Assembly: GCA_033239005.1 (NCBI GenBank)
Contig: BSQZ01000105.1
Span: forward strand, 124,001-188,000
DNA: 64,000 nucleotides
Origin: Lamellibrachia satsuma
Lineage: Eukaryota > Annelida > Polychaeta > Sabellida > Siboglinidae
Direction: 5' to 3'
Part shown: positions 56,757-64,000 of the stretch, in pieces
Layout: each line of letters starts with the position of its first letter
Position numbering within the stretch: the first letter of the stretch is position 1
Made by a program: the position numbers and the translations under genes
The notes under the pieces: model-generated
The model's database searches: none
What the model was told of the DNA's origin: nothing
What the model saw: the letters and a program-made list of their open reading frames with translations, nothing else

Positions 56757-57327
56757 AAGGAGAAGGGTCAGAGAAGAAGCGAGGAAGGGAGAGGAGGCAG
56801 CGCGGTAGGGAGATATGCCGTTTGTTTGTTAATGCAGACATGTACAAGTGTTTAGCAATATTTAATATGGCCATGGTTCGCACCACGCTGTAGCTTACTC
56901 ATGCGCGCATCTTACTGCTAACACTAGTACGAAAAGTAAAATAATAAACCGCGCAAAAACAAATGTTGCAACATAGGCCTCTATAGCTCAATGCGCATAC
57001 CAGCTCATATCACGGCATGTGGCTTTTATTAAACGTCGGCAGGGAAGCGTGTCTGCGTATCAGTGTTTGTTACACACGTGTATCCTGGTACAAAGTCAAC
57101 ACTTGTGTCGCACGCGGTGTCTTTGATGGGGAGCGTTGAATGCTATATCAAAGATGATTGATTGTTTGCTATAATGTTTACATCATCTAACGTGTGTCCT
57201 GGAACGAAACTAGCATTGGTATCGCATCAAAGAGACGTCGGAGTCGTGCATCAGTGCTTCACTTGACCTGGATGGAGGCAGAGTCTTGTAAGAGCAGTTG
57301 CTGTAGACGTGGGCGAATGGATGAAGA

Positions 57328-57624
57328 TTGGGTGACGTCGAGCAAGACAAATATGTATTTGGGCAGCGGTTTGATGCTGCCGAGCGCCGTCGTCATGAGT
57401 TCGCTGTCGTCGATGAACTGTCGCATCAAACATACGACCACATTGTCGCCGTTGTCGAAGCCTCCTATTTTCGAGGCGCCGACGTCGTCGCGATCACCGA
57501 CGTAGAGACGCAATCCCCACTCGTCTTCGACGTGTTTCAACAGTTGACTGCAAACTTAGCGCGAGATTATCGCGAAGCCGCCCTGGCAATAGACAAAGTT
57601 AGCGGCGTGTTGGATTTACAGTGA
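57328..57624 (+). CDS. Unassigned ORF at the right end of segment X, copy 2
   Basis: Duplicate of 43737-44033 with Arg to Thr (VETQ) and Leu to Phe (VFQQ). It stays fully open. Confidence 0.35.
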   Translation: MGDVEQDKYVFGQRFDAAERRRHEFAVVDELSHQTYDHIVAVVEASYFRGADVVAITDVETQSPLVFDVFQQLTANLARDYREAALAIDKVSGVLDLQ

Positions 57625-58089
57625 GCTCACAGTTGTTCTAATAAATCAGTATTTGCGCTGAGTAGTAATGGCTTATGTTTTGGTAACCAGATTGATTTGT
57701 TTAATGTTTTTATTTATACTTTCACTGAACATCCTTCTTGTCAAAGGATATTTGATTTTTATGAGCATGCTGTAGTCAAGAAAAGTACGTCGTTTATATG
57801 AGTACAACCATATGGTAAAATGCATATTGCTCAAACAAAGATACATATGAGAGATTGATTTTGTAAATATTTAGCAAATATTCTATTGAAATAATGTTTT
57901 TCTCATAAGCAATTTATACACTGCTTATGAAAATGTTGACCATATTATTGGATTTATTAAACATAACTTTTTTTACCAAACTAACGGTGCTTTTCCTCTT
58001 TTTTCACTGATGTTCATGGGTTAGGTTCAGGTAAAAATATTGTCGTTTCACTCTTTTTGTTTTTTGTTTACATAGTTTTCTATCACCTG

Positions 58090-58905
58090 CCCCCTCTCCA
58101 TCTTTCATCTTCCTCCTCTCCATCTTTCATCTTCCTCCTCTCCATCTTTCATCTTCCCCCGATCTTCTCATATCCCACCTCACGCAGTCCTTCGATCTTA
58201 GCTGTTCGTTCCCATTTTCTTGCATCCTTGATGTTTTTTCACCTTTTTCTTCCACTCTCTTTACTAGTATGTCTGCATCCATGCTTACCATGTGGCCTGC
58301 CCATTTCAACTTGCTTCTCACCAATCTTCCTGTTGAACTGTTTTGTTGCATCACATATTTCGTCAGGTCGTTCATCTTTCTTTCGTCAACCCTCTTTGTT
58401 CGTGTTATTCGACAAAACCAGAACCAACTTTCAGCTGCTGTTGTTGTTCTGTCAACGCCACTGTCTCCAGATACAGATTAAGGCATGCTTGTGTAACACA
58501 AGCTCTCAGGACTTTCCTTTTCAGCCTTTTCAAAATGTTTCTGTCCAACATGACTCCCTCTACCTTTCCCCAAGCATTCGCTCCCTGTTGTATCCGGCAT
58601 CGCATTTCTACCTCTGAATGCTCATCCTCATTAACCATTCCTCCAAGTAACACAGAGCCATCCACTTGGTTGAACTCCTGATCATCCAAACTAATGTTCA
58701 AGTCCTCTCTCTGATGTCAAACCCACATCTCTTCTGTCTTCTCCCGGCTCATTATCGGTCCTTCCTTCTTGAACACCCTTCCATTGCTCCAACACTTCCT
58801 GTAGTTCTTGTTTTTGTCTGCTATCATGGCCAGATCGTTTGCATACATCCCCTTCCTGAGATCATGCTTCATGCTGATCTTCCTGCTGATTAGTGCCACC
58901 ACCAC
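58090..58905 (-). pseudogene. LINE reverse-transcriptase fragment in R unit 6
   Basis: YANDLAMIADKN, then a local frameshift (one T lost in the TTTTTT run near 58812). Three copies of the 20-bp CTCTCCATCTTTCATCTTCC subrepeat lie at the C-terminal end. Confidence 0.8.
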
Positions 58906-59944
58906 GATACAGAGTAAAGGGTCATTTCCTTGCCTCTAACCGATGTTAACTTTAAACTCTTCCGACAACCCATATCCAACCACAACTCTTCTTTTTGTTC
59001 TCAGGAACATGACAGTTCTGGGTGTTGCACGCCATGACACAGAACTGACTAAATACAACCAACTCATTACAAAGTCAGACTCCCAGATAAGTACAAAATG
59101 TGTTGGAATGAACAGGTCAGCCAGGGAGTGAACTGTTAAGCACGTTGAACAATCCCAATGAGTGGATACAGTGCTGTGTAAACATAAACATGCCTTTACT
59201 TTAGGTCTTTTTACAGGTGCTGCGGCAGCCAGGAACAATTTTGGTGGACCGAGAGTGAACAATATCAAGGTTCACTTCAATCGGATCGCGCTTGCCTATC
59301 CCCACTTTGTGTGTTGGTACAGGTTGGTGTCATAAGTAGACATAACCGCCTTGGAAGCAGGCCATTCATGGTGCTCTTGCAAATTCATTGGATTATGAGT
59401 GAAACAGACATTGCAAAAACTGTAACAATGAATTGTGGGGAGGGGAGAATGTCACATTAGATTGAGAAACTAACTTTTACAGTTGTTCTAATAAATCAGT
59501 ATTTGCGCTGAGTAGTAATGGCTTATGTTTTGGTAACCAGATTGATTTGTTTAATGTTTTTATTTATACTTTCACTGTACATCCTTCTTGTCAAAGAATA
59601 TTTGATTTATTTTTATAAGCATGCTTTAGTCAAGAAGAGTACGTAGTTTATAAGAGTACAACGATATGGTAAAATGCATATTGCTCAAACAGAGATAAAT
59701 ATGAGAGATTGATTTTGTAAATATTTAGCAAATATTCTATTGAAATAATGTTTTTTCTCATAAGCAATTTATACAGTGCTTATGAAAATGTTAACCATAT
59801 TATTGGATTTATTAAACATAACTTTTTTTTACCAAACTAACGGTGCTTTTCCTCTTTTTTCACTGATGTTCATGGGTTAGGTTCAGGTAAAATATTGTCG
59901 AGTCACTCTTTCTGTTTTTTCTTTCCATACTTTTCTATCGGCTG

Positions 59945-60740
59945 CCCCCTCTCCATCTTTCATCTTCCCTCTCCATCTTTCATCTTCCCTGATCTTCTCA
60001 AATCCCACCTCACGCAGTCCTTCGATCTTAGCTGTTCATTCCCCTTTTCTTGCATCCTTGATGTTTTTTCACCTTTCTCTTCCACTCTCTTTACTAGTAT
60101 GTCTGCATCCATCCTTACCATGTGGCCTGCCCATTTCACCTTGCTTCTCACCAATCTTCCTGTTGAACTGTTTTGTTGCATCACATATTTCCTCAGGTCG
60201 TTCATCCTTCTTTCGTCAACCCTCTTTGTTCGTGTTATTCGACAAAACCAAAACCAACCTTGCAGCTGCTGTTGTTGTTCTGTCAACGCCACTGTCTCCA
60301 GATACAGATTAAGGCATGCTTGTGTAACACAAGCTCTAAGGACTTTCCTTTTCAGCTTTTTCAAAATGTTTCTGTCCAACATGACTCCTCTACCTTTCCC
60401 CGAGCATTCGCTCCCTGTTGTATCCGGCATCGCATTTCTACCTTTGAATGCTCATCCTCATTAACCATACCTCCAAGTTACACAAAGCCATCCACTTGGT
60501 TGAACTCCTGATCATCCAAACTAATGTTCAAATCCTCTCTCTGATGTCAAACCCACATCTCTTCTGTCTTCTCCCGGCTCATTATCGTTCCGTACTTGTT
60601 GAACACCCCCTTCCATTCCTCCAACACTTCCTGTAGTTCTTGTTTTTGTCTGCTATCATGGCCAGATCGTTTGCATACATCCCCTTCCTGAGAACGTCCT
60701 TCATGCTGATCTTCCTGCTGATTAGTGCCACCACCATGAT
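59945..60740 (-). pseudogene. LINE reverse-transcriptase fragment in R unit 7
   Basis: Same content. An additional base is lost in ACTCCTCTACC near 60386, which shifts the KVEGVMLD block relative to unit 8. The tail holds the SINE end and mini-exon at 60932-61153. Confidence 0.8.
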
Positions 60741-61762
60741 AAAGAATAATTGGTCACTTCCTTGCCTCTAACCGATGTTAACTTTAAACTCTTCCGACAA
60801 CCCATATCCAACCACAACTCTTCTTTTTGTTCTCAGGAACATGACAGTTCTGGGTGTTGCACGCCATGACACAGAACTGACTAAATACAACCAACTCATT
60901 TAAAGTCAGACTCCCAGATAAGTACAAAATGTGTTGGAATGAACAGGTCAGCCAGGGAGTGAACTGTTAAGCACGTTGAACAATCCCAATGAGTGGATAC
61001 AGTGCTGTGTAAACATAAACATGCCTTTACTTTAGGTCTTTTTACAGGTGCTGCGGCAGCCAGGAACAATTTTGGTGGACCGAGAGTGAACAATATCAAG
61101 GGTCACTTCTATCGGATCGGGCTTGCCTATCCCCACTTTGTGTGTTGGTACAGGTTGGTGTCATAAGTAGACATAACCGCCTTGGAAGCAGGCCATTTAT
61201 GGTGCTCTTGCAAATTCATTGGATTATGAGTGAAACAGACATTGCAAAAACTGTAACAATGAATTGTGGGGGAGGGGAGAATGTCACATTAGATTGAGAA
61301 ACTAACTTTTACAGTTGTTCTAATAAATCAGTATTTGCGCTGAGTAGTAATGGCTTATGTTTTGGTAACCAGATTGATTTGTTTAATGTTTTTATTTATA
61401 CTTTCACTGTACATCCTTCTTGTCAAAGAATATTTGATTTTTATGAGCATGCTTTAGTCAAGAAGAGTACGTCGTTTATATGAGTACAACGATATGGTAA
61501 AATGCATATTGCTCAAACAGAGATACATATGAGAGATTGATTTTGTAAATATTTAGCAAATATTCTATTGAAATAATGTTTTTTCTCATAAGCAATTTAT
61601 ACAGTGCTTATGAAAATGTTGACCATATTATTGGATTTATTAAACATAACTTTTTTTTACCAAACTAACGGTGCTTTTCCTCTTTTTTCACTGATGTTCA
61701 TGGGTTAGGTTCAGGTAAAATATTGTCGAGTCACTCTTTCTGTTTTTTCTTTCCATACTTTT

Positions 61763-62548
61763 CTATCGGCTGCCCCCTCTCCATATTTCATCTTCCCCTG
61801 ATCTTCTCAAATCCCACCTCACGCAGTCCTTCGATCTTAGCTGTTCATTCCCCTTTTCTTGCATCCTTGATGTTTTTTCACCTTTCTCTTCCACTCTCTT
61901 TACTAGTATGTCTGCATCCATCCTTACAATGTGGCCTGCCCATTTCACCTTGCTTCTCACCAATCTTCCTGTTGAACTGTTTTGTTGCATCACATATTTC
62001 CTCAGGTCGTTCATCCTTCTTTCGTCAACCCTCTTTGTTCGTGTTATTCGACAAAACCAAAACCAACCTTGCAGCTGCTGTTGTTGTTCTGTCAACGCCA
62101 CTGTCTCCAGATACAGATTAAGGCATGCTTGTGTAACACATGCTCTAAGGACTTTCCTTTTCAGCTTTTTCAAAATGTTTCTGTCCAACATGACTCCCTC
62201 TACCTTTCCCCGAGCATTCGCTCCCTGTTGTATCCGGCATCGCATTTCTACCTCTGAATGCTCATCCTCATTAACCATTCCTCCAAGTTACACAAAGCCA
62301 CCCACTTGGTTGAACTCCTTATCATCCAAAGTAATGTTCAAGTCCTCTCTCTGATGTCAAACCCACATCACTTCTGTCTTCTCCCGGCTCATTATCGGTC
62401 CGTGCTTCTTGAACACCCTCTTCCTTTCCTCCAACACTTCATGTAGTTCTTGTTTTTTGTCTGCTATCATGGCCAGATCGTTTGCATACATCCCCTTCCT
62501 GAGAACATCCTTCATGCTGATCTTCCTGCTGATTAGTACCACCACCAT
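61763..62548 (-). pseudogene. LINE reverse-transcriptase fragment in R unit 8
   Basis: Same long frame as unit 5 (61763-62278). The block around the active site reads GMYANDLAMIADKKQELHEV. It is followed by segment Y. Confidence 0.8.
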
Positions 62549-63008
62549 GATAAAGAATAATGGGTCACTTCCTTGCCTCTAACCGATGTTAACTGGAAAC
62601 TCTTCCGACAACCCAGATCAGATTCCACCAAAGCTTCCCAGGCCCGGAGACAGTGGTGGTCAACAAGGACTCTCATCACGGCCACACAGTTAATATAAGC
62701 TGGTGTACTGACAGGACAGTAGTTGGTGTAATGCTGGTATCGAGATGAAAAAAGGCAGCCATATTTATTATCTTTATGATGACATAGAAAACAAAATAAA
62801 ATATTTTTAAAATTTAAACCCCACCCCTGGGGGCCCATATGGACGGTTCCCCATTTGACCCTCCATGTTCGGCAGAAGGAGAATAGGACACAACAGACAG
62901 ACCAACATAAACTTCTTGATATGTTAGATATAGTACACAGAATATGTGTATGCAGACATTGAAAACTAAAGCTGATTGAGTGTTGTTGTTTCTGCGTGCT
63001 ACCTACAG

Positions 63009-63098
63009 ACATGCAGAAGTTCCCGCTGCGTATGAAGGAGAGATACCATAGTAGGGACTGTGTTACAGCACTCAGTGTCTATCTCGCTCCCAAAACGG
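63009..63098 (+). CDS. Candidate exon in segment Y, copy 2
   Basis: Duplicate of 50691-50780 with Arg to Ser (RYHSRD), Thr to Lys (APKTG) and two silent changes. Confidence 0.35.
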
Positions 63099-63219
63099 GT
63101 GAGTCTCCCTGCTTGCTACATTTGACTAGAATGTTAGAACTAAACGTTATGAATTCTGACTAATTCATAGCAACTACAATTATGACTAACGTCTCATTTA
63201 GATGTGTTGATTATATTTG

Positions 63220-63471
63220 TTACGCTAATGTGCAAGTTGCTCCTTTGAAGCAGGGCTGTTTTGGTATTGTCCATTGCTCGACTGTTTTCTGCCCTGAGTG
63301 GGAAATGTATTGAGATAGCCTACTGGACAATTTCGGGAGCTGCGCAAATGATTCTGCAGCAACCAGAGTCAGTTGGACAGGGCCACAGCTCTTCAAAACG
63401 TTTTCTGTACACACCAATCCCATCACCAGGGTGATGTTTTCAACGAAGCATTGCGTCTCTGGTAGGTCCAA
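63220..63471 (-). CDS. Unassigned minus-strand ORF in segment Y, copy 2
   Basis: Duplicate of 50902-51153; HSGQKTVEQW in place of HSGLKTVEQW. Confidence 0.3.
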   Translation of the reverse strand: MDLPETQCFVENITLVMGLVCTENVLKSCGPVQLTLVAAESFAQLPKLSSRLSQYISHSGQKTVEQWTIPKQPCFKGATCTLA

Positions 63472-63705
63472 TTCTCAAGTATATTTCTTTGGAAAATATT
63501 CAAATATACCTGGAAAAGCTTTGTTTCATGATGATGACCATGTCACATTTATGGGTTGATTTTTAGTGGGCCATCATTTACATATACTGTGACATCCAAA
63601 GTTCTATAAAATATACAAGTAAAAGCTTGGTTTTCTTTTCAAGTAATCCAAGTTGAAGCATTGATTATGATCATATCAGCTTTAGTTTGATATGACGCGG
63701 CTTAC

Positions 63706-63888
63706 CAGTATCAGGGCCTTGAAATATTGAAAGTGAATCACTGTAGCTCACTGCTGTGTTTGCAGTGTGCTCTGAGTACAACCATGTACATTCGTGGAAC
63801 GTGACCTGATTCCTTGGCATGACCAGCACACAGCCCGGCTCAGTGGCCTTGGCATCATTCAAGTTTATCTCCATAGAGAGGGTGGAAC
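63706..63888 (-). CDS. Candidate minus-strand exon in segment Y, copy 2
   Basis: Duplicate of 51388-51570. I found no coding difference between the two. Confidence 0.35.
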
Positions 63889-64000
63889 CACACCTTCAGT
63901 ATATCCACAGTAACAACTTTGGTAAGTCAGGATCTAGAATTTGACAGGATCTAGAATTACAAGAATTAGATATTTCAGTAAATTAGATTATATATTAAGA

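Larger units (their letters stand above)
57627..62605. repeat. R array 2: R units 6-8
   Basis: Units start near 57630, 59479 and 61311 (period 1.83-1.85 kb). Unit 8 is cut at GACAACCCA and joined to Y exactly as unit 5 is. Confidence 0.9.
52230..64000. repeat. Higher-order unit 2: X, three R copies, Y (cut by window end)
   Basis: X is 52230-57626 (offset about 13,586-13,591 from copy 1), R copies 57627-62605, and Y from 62606 (offset 12,318) to the window end. It has one R copy fewer than unit 1. Confidence 0.9.

Overview
This window looks like repeat-rich nuclear DNA of an invertebrate animal, probably marine. It is AT-rich with long (TA)n tracts. Coding exons are short and bounded by GT/AG splice sites. 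The mobile elements are of metazoan type: several LINE families, a tRNA-derived SINE, a MULE, Mutator-like DNA transposons and a Ginger-like element with a retroviral-type integrase. I see no operons, ribosome binding sites, CRISPR arrays, rRNA or true tRNA genes. The species cannot be named from the sequence alone.

Layout. 1-2640: minus-strand LINE with endonuclease and reverse transcriptase, running off the left edge. 2.9-3.9 kb: exons of a MULE transposase. 3.9-4.6 kb: (TA)n microsatellites. 4.7-8.5 kb: probably one decayed DNA transposon with a GGCCGAG-motif cluster at each end, the N-terminal part of a Mutator-like transposase and an SGNH-hydrolase exon. 8.5-9.2 kb: two LINE tails. 9.68-23.2 kb: a Ginger-like unit in two tandem partial copies, each carrying integrase exons, a Thr/Pro/Ala 11-residue repeat, a Ulp1-like cysteine protease, and a further multi-exon gene that I cannot assign. 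23.2-30 kb: sparse DNA with a possible Cys-loop receptor exon, an unassigned ORF, a LINE ORF1 relic and old diverged copies of sequences that recur later. 30.3-32.3 kb: two different tandem arrays. 32.3-37.2 kb: a DUF4806-like gene, an exon for an I-PpoI-like His-Cys box endonuclease with all key residues in place, and a convergent Mutator-like transposase. 37.7-64 kb: a higher-order tandem duplication of pattern X-(R)n-Y-X-(R)n-Y. X is about 5.4 kb, R is a 1.84-kb repeat holding an antisense LINE reverse-transcriptase fragment, and Y is about 2 kb.

How the parts relate. In the Ginger-like unit, integrase and protease follow each other on one strand, and nearly all intron phases agree, so it was once expressed as spliced mRNA. 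Both copies share a frameshift and an in-frame TGA, so decay began before duplication. Each copy then took its own deletions. Copy B carries all three integrase acidic residues; copy A has lost the exon with the third. The His-Cys nuclease next to a transposase is the most unusual gene pairing. In the right-hand third, all readable copies of the LINE fragment share the same damaged active site, which points to amplification by DNA duplication and not by retrotransposition.

All assignments are by eye from translated motifs and splice-site phase. No database search was run.
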